Part shown: piece by piece, positions 1 through 9,787 of the stretch | Position numbering within the stretch: position 1 is the stretch's first letter | How the letters are laid out: every line of letters begins with the position of its first letter | Assembly (NCBI RefSeq): GCF_004359215.1 | Contig: NC_090625.1 | Coordinates: forward strand, 214,000-277,999 | Reading direction: 5' to 3' | Source: Bremia lactucae | Taxonomy: Eukaryota; Oomycota; Peronosporomycetes; Peronosporales; Peronosporaceae | Length of the DNA: 64,000 bases | The notes under the pieces: generated by a model | Seen by the model: only the letters and a program-made list of their open reading frames with translations | The model's database searches: none | Told to the model about the DNA's origin: nothing | Program-made: the position numbers and the translations under genes

Positions 1-66
1 CACCCTGGAATAAACGCAAAAGTTTATTTCACTGAAAGCGGGGTTGCAATACCTTTCCTAGGATAA
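1..66. other. Flank left of LINE copy A
   Basis: This short stretch does not match the region outside the second LINE copy, so the LINE 5' end lies near position 67. I see no gene in it. Confidence 0.5.
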
Positions 67-118
67 CTTCTTTCTTTAGTTCCAATTTAGCTTCGCAGAC
101 CGCATAGCCCTGACAGCC

Positions 119-749
119 TTGTACCAGCTGTCAGGATTGGAAGAAAAGCGTACACGTCACCCGCTCACTTTCGTCGACCGTGAAGCGCCAGCCCATTACC
201 TTGCCGATAAGCGCAATGCGAGGCGCTCACTCACTTTCCTCGACCGTGAAGCGCCAGCCCATTACCTTGCCGATGAGCGCAATGCGAGGCTCGCCAGAGC
301 CCGTTCGGCGCAAGACGTCGGGGCAGTCAACAGAGCCGCCTGACCCGAAGGAAGGGGTCACGCACGACCAACGCGACAGAACGGACTCCTCCGTTCGACA
401 GACGACGGGGGCTGATACGGATCCATTGACAGAAGCGGCGGAAGTCGGCCGCTCCAAGCCCACAGCCAAGGCGACAGCGACTCAGGAGCAGCCCATACCG
501 AGAAGGACGGGTGCACCCAGCGAACCCAGGCCAGACAAGGCCGGGACGGCGATAAGACCGGCGGAAATGTTTGAGGCAGTAGTGGCGGCGGTAAAGGTAG
601 CCCCAAATTATCCTCCACATGAAGCATGGGTGGCAACTATGGCAGAGCTCTACACTATAGCGCACGACACGGTGGCCATTTTAGCAGACCTCGTACCGGC
701 GGGGACGCTTTCCGACCCTACGAATGAAGAAAAAGTGATATTTATTTAA
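119..749 (+). pseudogene. LINE ORF1, N-terminal part, frameshifted
   Basis: This matches the 178-residue uninterrupted ORF of copy B (21195-21731, minus). Here the frame shifts near 320, where an extra G separates the SAQDVG end of one frame from the STEPPD start of the next. The protein is rich in charged and small residues and has no recognised domain. It is expected to be the first part of an RNA-binding ORF1 protein. It also carries a 66-bp tandem duplication that copy B lacks. Confidence 0.6.
166..290 (+). repeat. 66-bp tandem duplication in LINE copy A
   Basis: Two adjacent near-identical units start at 166 and 232. Each encodes DREAPAHYLAD followed by KRNAR or ERNAR. Copy B has one unit only, so the duplication arose in copy A after the copies separated. 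Confidence 0.85.
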
Positions 750-861
750 GTTCTTCGAAGGGGCTTGCATTGTAAGCAACGGCTCGTTCATGCAGTGGAC
801 ATAGTTTGCGCAGACGGCGACGAAAGACCTTTACAATTCCAATTGGTCATTTAAGAACATC

Positions 862-1398
862 ATGCAGAGCATGATAAGCAAAGTCAAGTGGGCGCGGGCA
901 CCGCCCATGAATCAAGAAGCGGCCAAGGTCAAGTCAGGCACCGGACCAATCGGAAACAAGGCCAACAGCCCAGCAGCACGGGGGCACTACGAAGACTATA
1001 TGTTCAATCAAGCGGTCTTCAGCAAATTGGATATTGAGAAGCTGCGCAAGCTCAGTCAGCAACCGGGAGCTGCAAGAAGTGGGTGTCGGCTTCGAGAGGG
1101 CACAACGGACGAGTGGAGAGTTATCATTGGACTTGCTGAGGGCAATATTGTAAGCAGACGCTTACCGGATTCTGTACGAAGTGTGCTTTCTTCCAAGGAA
1201 CGGGCGCAACTGCTAAGGACTGCTCAACAACAAGTTGAAGGTGAACTTTGCTTAAAGATACGAAGAGGGATAGATATCAGGATGATCCAGCAGAAAACTA
1301 GCACGATCAAGGAAGATATCTTGCTGGCAGCGGAAGGAGCGAAGGTCAATCAGGACGAACTTCAGACCATGTTTCATGTCACCAAGCATGTCAATTAA
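862..1398 (+). pseudogene. LINE ORF1, middle part
   Basis: An open stretch of 178 codons that is basic and helical (repeated KLRKLS, LLRTAQQQVEG and IRMIQQK patterns), as expected for a coiled-coil or RNA-binding ORF1 segment. Copy B has the same protein (MQSMISKVKWARA) at 20876-21160 but loses frame near residue 66. No catalytic motif is visible. It lies between the N-terminal part and the zinc-knuckle part and was probably one ORF with them. Confidence 0.55.
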
Positions 1399-1467
1399 AC
1401 GACGTGCAATGCACGTCGTTGTAACATTCATTTCTTTGATCGAACGACGGCGCGCAAGTACGAGTTA

Positions 1468-2027
1468 ATGTCAGTGCCATTTAGAGGAGCGATATACCGC
1501 TTATCAAACATGCACCAGCTTGATACGGGCTCCGTATGGGCACGCCAGTTCGGACGAGATGGGGTTCGCATGGCGACCAATCCGGAGTACGAGTTGGAAC
1601 TTCACGATCAAACTCGCTTCATAGACATCGGAACGTTGACTGCGTACTTCAAAAAGCATATTGCAGCAGATTTTGAGCTTGAAGATCTAGACACGTGTAC
1701 GCCTAACTCGTGGACCTACAATGTGTGGAAACTTACGGTGAATATGGCAGGGTGCCCAGAATTTTTGCGAAGAATTACGTGCATTATCTGGTGCGGACGA
1801 ACAATAATTTAAAGCATTTGGAGATCGGGTGCTTAAAATTATTGTTCGTCCGACGGTTTCAATGCTTGCACTGTGGCAATCTCGGGCACACCATGGCGCG
1901 TTGTCGGTATACCACTGCACAATTACAAGGACCAGGCAGCCGAGTAGCTACGGAGCAAGAGGTAGCAGCGCTTGAAGACTTAGCCACCCCCTTTACCAGC
2001 CTGGCGGAAATCAAAGTTGCGGCATAG
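1468..2027 (+). pseudogene. LINE ORF1, C-terminal part with CCHC zinc knuckle
   Basis: Two overlapping frames (1468-1812 and 1830-2027) make one protein in which a frameshift separates the ends. The first reads SVPFRGAIYRLSNMHQ. The second carries a CCHC knuckle, CLHCGNLGHTMARC (C-X2-C-X4-H-X4-C, about 1864-1905), typical of gag-like ORF1 nucleic-acid binding. Copy B keeps the equivalent at 19545-20477, with its second Cys changed (MHCGKIGH reading). Confidence 0.7.
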
Positions 2028-2215
2028 CGCCTACAACTTCAAAAGGACAGTGAGCGCAAGGCACAGGAGGCAGTGGCAACATCCACAGAGCGACCGCGCA
2101 CACCGATGGATGCCGCACATAGATCTCCCATAGAGGGTACACCGCTGCTCGAGACACCTGTCTGATCGAGCCGGAAGCTCTTAACGTCAAACCTGAACCG
2201 AAGAAGCAAAGGGTC

Positions 2216-3065
2216 ATGGTCCATCCTCGGAGAAGTCGTAAAGTGACGCATCAGCCGACTGTGTCACAGCCACACTCTCAAAGTCTCTCCTACCGTTTTA
2301 TTGACCTGGCAGAAGGTTCGGAAGATGAAGCGGATAAGTCAACAGCACCATCATCCAAACAAGACGTACTAGCGCCCACCTCACGACCTACGGACGACTC
2401 GAAGGGTGTCGACCAGGCGCCAACGACAGAAACGAAGAAGGCAACATTGCACCTAGTGTCAGCGAAACTGCCGAAAATTCCCACGACCCCACAGCTTGTA
2501 ACCCTCAAGCAACGCGAACGAGCAGCGATGAACCAGGCTGTTCAGCCAATTGGAAAATACAGAAGCGACCAGTTGCCCATGGCAGCATTGGAACTACATC
2601 ATGAAAGAGGATTTCCAGGCATTGAAGAGGTGCTAGGACTACGTCCAGTCACGACACGATCTTCTGGTAATTGTTATGGCGATGGCGGTAGCGCAGGCGG
2701 TCGCGGACAAGGATCTAGTTGCCCATGATGACCACCTTGAGTCCATAACTGCCAGCATAAAACGAGGCATTCAGCTGTCTGGCCATCTTAATTTTGACGA
2801 GCAGTTTGGCCACTAAACCCGGGTGGCAACTCTGATTAACGTCCAGAAAGGATGGGATAGCATGAATGCCCGCGAATCGAAAAAAAACAGTTTAAATGGT
2901 ACCTCGATGAGTACGCGGCCACACCTTCTGGACGGCAGGATGTCGTTTCGCGTTGGAATTGGATAGCAGCAGTCAGACATGCTAAGCAACTCGGTTTGCA
3001 ACGACCACTGATGCTGAGGTTCTATATACAACATTACTCAGCATTCGTCTATACAGGCCCGTCAC
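2216..3065 (+). pseudogene. LINE segment with OTU-like cysteine-peptidase motifs
   Basis: After a basic linker the sequence encodes SSGNC followed by a hydrophobic helix (about 2662-2720). Further down come a tryptophan-rich stretch resembling the OTU WxxxxxLxAxAxxLxxxI region and LRFYIQHYSAF (about 3015-3050). A Cys followed by a helix and a late His-Tyr pair are the landmarks of OTU cysteine peptidases. Copy B shows the same order at 18750-19540, with HFSAF in place of HYSAF. In copy A an extra T right after the Cys codon breaks the frame. Assignment rests on motif spacing only. Confidence 0.45.
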
Positions 3066-3680
3066 AACTCCGCTAAACGGGAAGGGGCAGCGGAGAAACA
3101 AGAAGCTCCTGACATTGTGGTAGAAGGAGAAGACTTGGGCGACGAAGTGCAGAGAAGGGACGGGGGAAGAAAAGTTGCTCGCCCCCAGCATAGAACTCGA
3201 AGAATTGGAACGACGACCCAGGGGTGATCCGAGGAGACCATCTAGCAACCACGCTTCTTCCCCGAGACGTACATCAACATATCGACATTCTCTTAAACGA
3301 TGCCAATCCGGCTAGGTTTGCCGAATTTTGTTTCTCTTACTTCGTTCGGCATCTCACCTCTCCACAGAGGAGAGGAAGCATGTGCTTCAGATGGGGGTCA
3401 ATGACGCCAACAACACAGAAACCAGTCGGTTACTCGAGCATCTTCAGCTATTTACGGACGGCAGTGCACCAATGGCAAACTATAGCTACACATGAGCGGC
3501 AAACAACTCCAATGCAGCGTCTGGTTACGTTGTCTAGCCTGGATCTGTGTCCTGCGTGTGCTGAAACATCCAACTTGTCGAGTCTTCCACTGGCGTTGGT
3601 AGCCTTCGGGCCGGAGCTCAAGCAATGTGGTTTGACGCTTGGAGACGAACGCCCGTGGTAGGTCGACGCTAGCCTGGTTA
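3066..3680 (+). pseudogene. LINE spacer before the endonuclease
   Basis: A decayed coding stretch continues between the OTU-like segment and the endonuclease. The frame starting near 3260 reads RDVHQHIDILLNDANP and is shared with copy B (18253-18609, minus). No domain is recognised. The conservation between copies shows only that it belongs to the element. Confidence 0.5.
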
Positions 3681-3689
3681 ATGCAGGAA

Positions 3690-4640
3690 GCGCATGTCCG
3701 CACTGAAGAAGATAGCTGACCTGGACAAGGTTATAGGGACGACATCATCAGCCAAACAGACCATCGCTGTCTTATGGGAGTGTGGATGCAAGCTAAACAG
3801 GAGTGGTAGCTATTTTGATGACTCCAACAACAGCAGAGCAGGTTCAGCCTTGGCGCCAAGAGGATTGGACCAACAGGGTCATCGCGGTCGACTTTGGGGA
3901 CTACCGGGTATATCAACATCTACGCACCGAACGACGACCGAGCCCGAGAGGATTTTTTTCGAGCTCCAACGGTGGCCATTGAAGCAGCAAGAGATTATAT
4001 TGGCAGGCGATTAAATTGTGTGCAAAGTCCATCTCTGGATAGCCCCGACGGCCATTGCGACGGGAGATCGGAGAGCGCGGCCCTCCAAACCCTCGCCCAA
4101 CAGCTGCGCCTAGACGATGCACGCACACTCATATATTTAGTGGATGATGCCGATGAGGCCCTTGACCCGACCGTATTTTATGCATACTGGGGTCCCGAAC
4201 CGGCCAATCGCATAGATCGATTTTACGTGCCCCAATCCTGGGCGGCGGAAGTACAGTGGGTATCAATGACAGAAACCGCCAGTACCGTCCGATCACCAGC
4301 GAGTGCGGTTACATTTAAGGCCACAAGCACCTGGCAAACAATCCCAGCGGAGGAAAAGTGCAGTGATGTACCCCATCAAATCAGCCCAGCCCACGCGCGT
4401 GATAGCGGAATTACTCAACGAGCTAATATTAGCGGAGGTGGGCAAGGCGGTGACAGCGGCAACATGGGATAAGACAGCACAACAATGCTTGCCAAGTGTT
4501 CAGCGGATCAAGAAACGTGAGACGCAGTGGCGAAACGCAATTATTCACCGAGTTCACACATAGAACAGGGTTCGCATATTGATCAGGACGGAGTTAATGA
4601 ATATCACGATGGAAGAGGCGAGAGAGGAGCATTTAGTCCG
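3690..4640 (+). pseudogene. LINE APE-like endonuclease and linker
   Basis: This is the exonuclease-endonuclease-phosphatase fold used by L1-type LINEs to nick target DNA. Visible landmarks are a QEA-type start (about 3685), SGSYFDDSNN, the INIYAPND motif (about 3909-3930), LNCVQSPSLDS in the place of the GDxNxV loop, and an acidic stretch VDDADEALDP (about 4140-4170). The basic linker (KKRETQWRNAIIH) follows near 4510. The frame is broken at several points. It is followed directly by post-RT sequence. Confidence 0.7.
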
Positions 4641-6115
4641 CTTGGGGCAACGGCTCGAAAGCAGTGGACACAAGGGATCTGCATGGGATACAAGTGTTGG
4701 GGCATGGGGATACGGTGCGGTACCTAGGCTACGCAGTTGGAACAGGGGAACTTGCCACGGTCAACTGGTCGGCGCGAGTGCGCAATGTCCAATGGAGACT
4801 GGCGACAGCGACTCGGCTGGCTACTAGTGTCGAGAACAGGGTCTTGATATGAACGTGATCATGCTGCCTGCCGTATTGTTCAGTTCGGCTGTTTTTGAAT
4901 TGCCACCGTGGGCGGAATAACAACTGCGGAACCTTCAAAAGCAATTTTTGTGGCACCACTCTACCAGCACGGAAGCCAGTCGCCATAAGATTGATCCTGC
5001 GCTTTTACACACACCCAAACAAGCAGGAAGTGTGGGCCTCGCCTCCATACTCATCGCGTGCAAGACCCAGCGGGTGAACTACGCCATATTCTGGCTCACC
5101 CAGCGCAAGGTTTTTTTATGGCATAGCAGGCATGGGCCTTCCGCGGAGCAACGCAAGACTGGACAGCCGGAGTATCTCCGCGTCAACAGAGGGGTCGGCA
5201 CCTTACTACGCATCGCAAGACATCCGGTAACACTCTGCAGCAGTTGATCTGGCCATAATTGTCACCTGCACTCCCTGACTCGGATGGTAGGATGCAGCAG
5301 TATACAACGGAGCTGGCAAGCCTTGCATCGGAGGCGATCAGCTGGACGACGGAGGACGAATGGGTGGTGGAGCTCTTCGGCACTTACCTCGAGCAATGAC
5401 TCCAGAAGAAAAAGCATTCTGGCCCTCGCGCTCCTGGGCCGAACTGGGTTTGGGACATGCAGGGAAACGTTTTAACGTCGACGCGGTATTCCCAGTTTCA
5501 GCCATGCCCAATTGCGAAATTGTACATGCTGCAGATTGGATGTCGAACCTAATCCTTCGTTCTTCCGACGGCCGGCACTGCCACCTATCAGCAAGCCAAA
5601 CTTAGAAGATGGGGCCTTGCCATTTTGCTTAGCGCGCCGAGTTTGGATGTGGGTCAAGAGCTTCACGTGAGGACGGACTTCCGCCTGCGCCTTCCCCCCC
5701 CCCCCGATGCGCTGGACCGAACTGTCGAGACGCTTCGAAATGCAGCGGAAGGCAGCTCATGGCAAGCAGCAGCTCTACAGCAGACGCCAACTCATCTCTG
5801 GGGTCATGGGAACGAGCTCACCGCGTACCAAGTTTGAGTCGGGTATAGAGTGGCAGTGCGGAAACTGAATCTCTTTCATCCCGAACGCGGGCAGGATAAC
5901 AGTTACCGCGAGCTCCAATGCTGCCAAGGGCTGAAAGATACACTCGAACACATCTGTTGGTCATTTCCGTGCGCAAGCCTGCTGGCAACAGCTCATCTGT
6001 CACTGGATAGGAGAGAGAGCTTAGACGACTTCAGAGTTTCCTCGCGAATTGTGCAAACAGACGCGCGCCAAGATTATCCACGGTGGTCCAGGCTCAGCTA
6101 GAGCGGCGTCACCCC
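4641..6115 (+). pseudogene. LINE post-RT region and C-terminal zinc-binding end
   Basis: The block begins with a GIxVLxHGDTVRYLGYAV-type segment (about 4680-4740), which in LINEs follows the RT palm. It continues through ALLHTPKQAG..GLASILIACK (about 4995-5060) and ends in QCCQGLKDTLEHICWSFPCA (about 5920-5985), a Cys/His cluster like the C-terminal motif of L1-type ORF2. No RT fingers or palm and no FADD box occur anywhere in the element. A 12-base C run at about 5694-5705 breaks the frame; copy B has 10 there. Confidence 0.7.
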
Positions 6116-6322
6116 GATGACGTGACCGCATACACCGCCGTGTGGACACACATATGGCATATCCTGAGCAGCGTTTGCATCACTCGTTTGGATGCAACGC
6201 AATCGAGTAACGTTCCAGCAAGAAGACTTGACCATAGCCGGCAGCGTGCATGAATTGGGAGGCAACTCCGTGCCATAGCGAAGCGAGAGCGCCGACGTAC
6301 CGACACAAAAATACAAGGAACC

Positions 6323-6812
6323 TGTAGCGGAGCTACCTCGCTTCTAAAGTCAGAGGAGGGGTTCGTAGAACCAAGTGGCAACTAGTGCTCAAGAGGATAT
6401 ACCTTAGAATGGCTTCTATCTCTTACAGATCAATGCGCAAGCCTTAGGAAGGCACTTAACGCTTTAAGATCAAAAGGGGAACTGAACTTTATTTAATTAT
6501 TTAAATCTAAAAACCTTACCCTAGCTTATTAAAATAATAGATTTTTGCCGCCAGATTTATATCTGGCGGCGACCACATGTATTACTCATAATAAATGGGA
6601 TTTAAGTAACTAACTATTTTGAAATAAGATAAAAGGGTATTTTACCCATAAAGTAAATGTACCACAACGACGGTTCTCCAACCGATATGTGCCCCATTAC
6701 ACCCTCCTATATCAGACTGTTGACACCGAGTGACAATATTCGCTACATTTCCTCTTTGGGGTTGGAACCAAAACAGCTAACCGTTTGGTTGTGTTCTCTA
6801 TTCCTTTGTCTA
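6323..6812 (+). repeat. LTR and leader, TGTAGCGGAGC family
   Basis: It starts TGTAGCGGAGCTACC inside the LINE end. Related copies start at 33014, 51414 and 57274, and at 57057 on the other strand. Internal landmarks shared with 33014 and the 57057 copy are a palindrome reading GCCGCCAGAT...ATCTGGCGGC and a CCCCATTACACCCT element (about 6692). The latter resembles an oomycete initiator and precedes the downstream ORF. The exact 3' LTR boundary cannot be set. Confidence 0.65.
6692..6706 (+). promoter_or_regulatory. Initiator-like CCCCATTACACC in LTR
   Basis: The string is conserved at 33490 and, on the other strand, near 56560. It is always about 100-120 bp upstream of the LTR-proximal ORF. 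Oomycete core promoters use a CA-centred initiator in a pyrimidine context, so this is a plausible start site. That is inference from conservation and sequence likeness. Confidence 0.35.
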
Positions 6813-7310
6813 ATGACAATTAAGCGTGAGTCACAGACTCTGAGCACCTTCCTCGACGATGAGGGAACGGTGGATTTTGAAAGTCACTTTCAATCAGAGG
6901 AGAAGGAAAAAGAGCGGCGTTCGCTCACGCCTTCTCCTTGGGACGAACGTCGTCGAGTCCCGAATCCGTTTCCAGAACGTGGTGCCGCTGATGTCTTAAC
7001 TGCATTGAGCAGGACACGGGACCCTGAGTCCAACATTATTACGAATCTGCTCGACGAAGAGCAAGGGCAATAATCCTCATTGAGGAAAGAGCTCGTCGTC
7101 GAGCTGCCGAAATAGCTAAAGCTAAGGCTCATAGTGAATATAAACTCACTCCGCTTAGTGCGGACGAGCGTCTCAAACAGATAGCGGGTCATAGCTTGGC
7201 CATCTGGATCTCGGTGACCCAGCGAGGACGCCGGAGGAGGTCGCTGCTCGTGACGCTCTTCATGAGCAATACCTTACGCCGAAGGTAATGACGCGAAGCC
7301 AGTATCTGAC
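6813..7310 (+). pseudogene. LTR-proximal ORF (family 1), truncated
   Basis: The ATG at 6813 opens MTIKRESQTLSTFLDDE and runs to a stop at 7073. The reading continues in another frame (AEIAKAKAHSEYKLTPLS, then GHSLAIW and an arginine-rich RRGRRRR). The same protein is found at 33640-34143 and, on the minus strand, at 55980-56442. It could be a Gag-like or accessory protein of the LTR element. No zinc knuckle is seen. At 7310 it is cut by a minus-strand RT fragment, within the conserved CCCGTGGGGC of the family's convergence palindrome. Confidence 0.5.
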
Positions 7311-7697
7311 GCGTTTACGTGATCAAGCCCGTGGGGCGAAGAGCTCGTCAATATAAGCGACTTGTGCTTTCGGCAACGACCAATGCTTGGTCACATAATA
7401 CTTGGCGCTACGTTCGAGGTCTCTTTCGTGCCCGATGCCCCTATCTGCTAATAGGCGGCTCGGCACTTCCTCTGAGAACACATCGCGATGTTTCCACAGA
7501 ACCTCAAAGAACGGACTGTCTCTCAAGGCATCCCAGTCTTGAGCAGCGAATCGTTTCCTTTTGTCCGGTTTTAGGACTCTCTCGTCCATTGTGGACGACG
7601 AGCAACAGTCCACCACGTTCTCTTTTGGAACTGGTGTGACTATTTCGTCGATCTTTCCTTCCTTAAATTCATTGCATTGACTGCGTGAGTGGTACAC
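7311..7697 (-). pseudogene. Gypsy pol fragment (pre-RT and RT fingers)
   Basis: The minus strand reads IVTPVPKENVVDCCSSS, DSPFFEVLWKHRDVF and ADRGIGHE. The same protein is found at 23030-23400 (+), 23937-24300 (+) and 62170-62540 (+). It covers only the entry to RT and stops at ELFAPRA, where the others continue FDKRAKAGHVRES. Its end at 7697 lies about 50 bp upstream of the RER1 ATG, so this debris forms the immediate 5' flank of that gene. Confidence 0.75.
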
Positions 7698-7744
7698 CCG
7701 AAATTATGTAACTATAACGACAATTTAATCTACCAGTCCACGTC

Positions 7745-8381
7745 ATGCAGGGAGGAGACTCACGAAGCCTCACTGAACCGCCATTCATCGCGCGCGTTAG
7801 CGTTTCTATAAGGAGGTATATTGCAGCTTGCAGCACTCCATAAGTTTGTATGTTATTCAAATACCTATTATTATTATGCTACCGTCGTGGTGGATGGCAG
7901 GAAGTGGCAGTACCTTTTAGACAAGAGCACGATCTATGTATACGGCCGCTGGAGCGTTGCACTGGGCCTGCTGGTGCTCTACTTGATTCGCGTGCTTTAC
8001 CTTAAAGCCTTCCACATCGTGACGTACGGCCTCGGTATTTACCTGCTGAATCTTTTTATTGGGTTCCTGTCGCCACAGATGGACGCGGAGAGCGATGGCC
8101 CTCTTCTACCACACAGTCAAAATGAGGAATTTCGGCCTTTCACGCGCCGAGTGCCCGAATTCCAATTTTGGTACTCGACTTTTAAGGCCACTGTCGTTTC
8201 ACTGCTGATGACTCTCAGCAGCGCCTTTGACGTACCAGTATTCTGGCCCATTCTACTTGTATACTTCGCCGTACTTTTTGCACTTACCATGAAGCGTCAG
8301 ATAAAGCACATGTGGAAGCATAATTACGTTCCGTGGGACCACGGCAAGCAGGTCTACAAGGGCAAGAAAAGTGCCAAATAG
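7745..8381 (+). CDS. RER1: RER1, ER-retention receptor of early Golgi
   Basis: RER1 is a four-pass Golgi protein that sorts escaped ER membrane proteins into COPI vesicles. Proposed model: exon 1 7745-7815 and exon 2 7901-8381, intron 85 bp (GTATAT...GGCAG), 183 residues. The join gives SIRRKWQYLLDKST, matching the family. Family hallmarks are YLLDKST near the start, YGLGIYLLNLFIGFLSPQ, DGPLLPH..EFRPF, RRVPEFQFWY and the tail MKRQIKHMWKHNYVPWDHGK. The start was chosen because the frame of exon 2 has no ATG upstream and this ATG gives a family-sized N-terminus. It appears intact, and its promoter side abuts retrotransposon debris. Confidence 0.93.
7816..7900 (+). other. RER1 intron
   Basis: The intron has a GTATAT donor and a GGCAG acceptor, 85 bp apart. 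Splicing joins AGG-AG to G-AAG and restores the RKWQYLLDK frame. Reading through it gives no start codon. Confidence 0.75.
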
Positions 8382-8581
8382 AAGTGCGTGAAGGCGATGA
8401 GTGCAAGAGAAGATCGAATTGAATGAGACTAGCAAAGCAAGCTCGGTAGTACAAGCTGCTGGAAGCCACGTGTAGCACTGATTGAAGCTTGCATTACTTA
8501 GGCATTAAAGTAAATTGGCCTTTAATAATCGTGCAATATGTAAAGAACATCATATTATTTGAAATTAGACATTTGGTCAGA
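8382..8581. other. Intergenic RER1 to phosphatidyltransferase
   Basis: About 200 bp of moderately AT-rich sequence. It holds the end of one unit and the start of the next. No clear motif was seen. Confidence 0.5.
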
Positions 8582-9787
8582 ATGTGGAGGATCGTGGCAG
8601 CTTGTGAATTTCCACTGAAGCGTATGCGTTCGCCACCTCTGCGAGGTACATTATGCAACTATCAGGCCAATTCCGGCTTGCTCTCGTATCCGAGGCCTAA
8701 TGGCCTGCGCTTTAAGGTAAGCAAGACCACCCATCGACATTCCGTGCCACGTCAATCTATGAGCACAGCACCAGGTACCGACTTCAAGCGGCAAAAGTGC
8801 CAGAAAGGGCTAGAATCTAATGAACAAGCATTAAGCTCGAAAGATAATCTTACGCACGATATGAATATAACAAGGAATCTCGTATGTACACTGCTAAATG
8901 ATGTATCAAGTCATTTTTGTCACTAAATTTCGTGGCTGCTCCACTAATTTAAGTCTTTGCGTCAAGTATTAAACGTGCCAAACGTGATAACAATGTCGAG
9001 GATTCTGGCCACGCCCTATCTTGCGCAACTAATTCTCCAAGAAGACCACGTATATGCTATCGGCTGTACGTACGTATTAACAGCATCCTATTCATGAAAT
9101 TATTAATGCTGCTTTAGTGCTGGCATTGGCAGGTTTTTCTGATTGGCTAGACGGGTTCTTGGCACGGACGTTCAATCAGGAATCGATCGTCGGATCATTT
9201 TTGGATCCGTTTGCAGACAAACTTCTGATCGGCACTTTGTCGGTCAGCATGATGTGGACGGGGCTACTGCCATTTCCTCTTGCGGCGTTGATATTAAGTC
9301 GAGATTTTTTATTGATTGGCGGCACGTTTTACCATCGACTGAGAACCAAAACTATATCCTCTGGATTTTTTGATACTTCTGACAGCATAGCTTTCGAAGT
9401 GAAACCGTCGATGCTGAGCAAGTTGAACACAGCGTCGCAGCTGCTAGTTTTTGGATCTGCATTGGCTAACACATCCTGGCAAATTCCTTCAGATTTCATT
9501 CTCAACGTTCTTTTGTAAGTTGCAGCTTTGACAGTGCTTGCAGTGGATATCAAATTCCAACCAATTAATATGTTTGTAGCGGAGCTGCTGGAATGACGAC
9601 CGTCCTGTCCGGGTCAGAGTACTTGTATGGATATATGACGAAGACCGCAGCTTTCAAGCCAATTGGAAAACCTCTTAGCAAGGTAGTGCAGCGCACGGAG
9701 TTAGTTCTTAAGCGTCAGGAGGCAGCAATTAAGCGGACTAAGGAAGCTCTAGAGGACCGAGTTAAAAGACAATTAAGAAGCAAATAG
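8582..9787 (+). CDS. CRLS1: CDP-alcohol phosphatidyltransferase, cardiolipin-synthase type
   Basis: It joins CDP-diacylglycerol to phosphatidylglycerol to make cardiolipin in the inner mitochondrial membrane. Proposed exons are 8582-8881, 8954-9065, 9118-9514 and 9580-9787, giving 338 residues with all phases consistent. The full CDP-alcohol signature D-x2-DG-x2-AR-x8-G-x3-D-x3-D is present at residues 146-171 (SDWLDGFLAR...GSFLDPFAD). It is preceded by NVPNVITMSRILATP, the usual entry helix of this family. The first 90 residues are basic and poor in acids, fitting a mitochondrial presequence. The C-terminal tail (VLKRQEAAIKRTKEAL) is a charged helix. The alternative is phosphatidylglycerophosphate synthase, but the tail and entry motif favour cardiolipin synthase. 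Confidence 0.85.
8882..8953 (+). other. Intron 1 of phosphatidyltransferase
   Basis: GTATGT donor and TTTAAG acceptor, 72 bp, phase 0. It contains in-frame stops and joins RNL to SLRQVLNVPN. Confidence 0.7.
9066..9117 (+). other. Intron 2 of phosphatidyltransferase
   Basis: GTACGT donor and CTTTAG acceptor, 52 bp. Splicing restores AIGLLALAGFSDWLDG. Confidence 0.8.
9515..9579 (+). other. Intron 3 of phosphatidyltransferase
   Basis: GTAAGT donor and TTTGTAG acceptor, 65 bp. Splicing joins ILNVLF to GAAGMTTVLSG. Reading through gives a stop immediately. Confidence 0.8.

Larger units (their letters stand above)
67..6322 (+). mobile_element. LINE copy A, RT-deleted, 3' end cut by an LTR
   Basis: A non-LTR retrotransposon with the order ORF1 with CCHC knuckle, OTU-like cysteine-peptidase segment, APE-type endonuclease, then post-RT and C-terminal zinc-binding region. 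The reverse transcriptase expected between endonuclease and C-terminal part is absent. The sequence runs from the endonuclease linker straight into the post-RT region near 4650. The inverted copy at 15290-21803 matches it along its length and has the same deletion. Frames are broken by many indels. The 5' end is shared with copy B, so this is not a 5'-truncated insertion. The 3' end stops where an LTR starts (TGTAGCGG at 6323), while copy B runs about 150 bp further. Confidence 0.85.

Noticed and set aside
6813..7697. The 6.8-7.7 kb locus as a third full example of the convergent ORF/pol layout
   Set aside because: Here the minus piece is an internal RT fragment, not the pol end. It is a rearrangement that happens to break at the palindrome.
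7821..7900. RER1 starting by read-through at 7821
   Set aside because: That frame has no ATG. The spliced model gives a proper start and the family sequence around KWQYLLDK.
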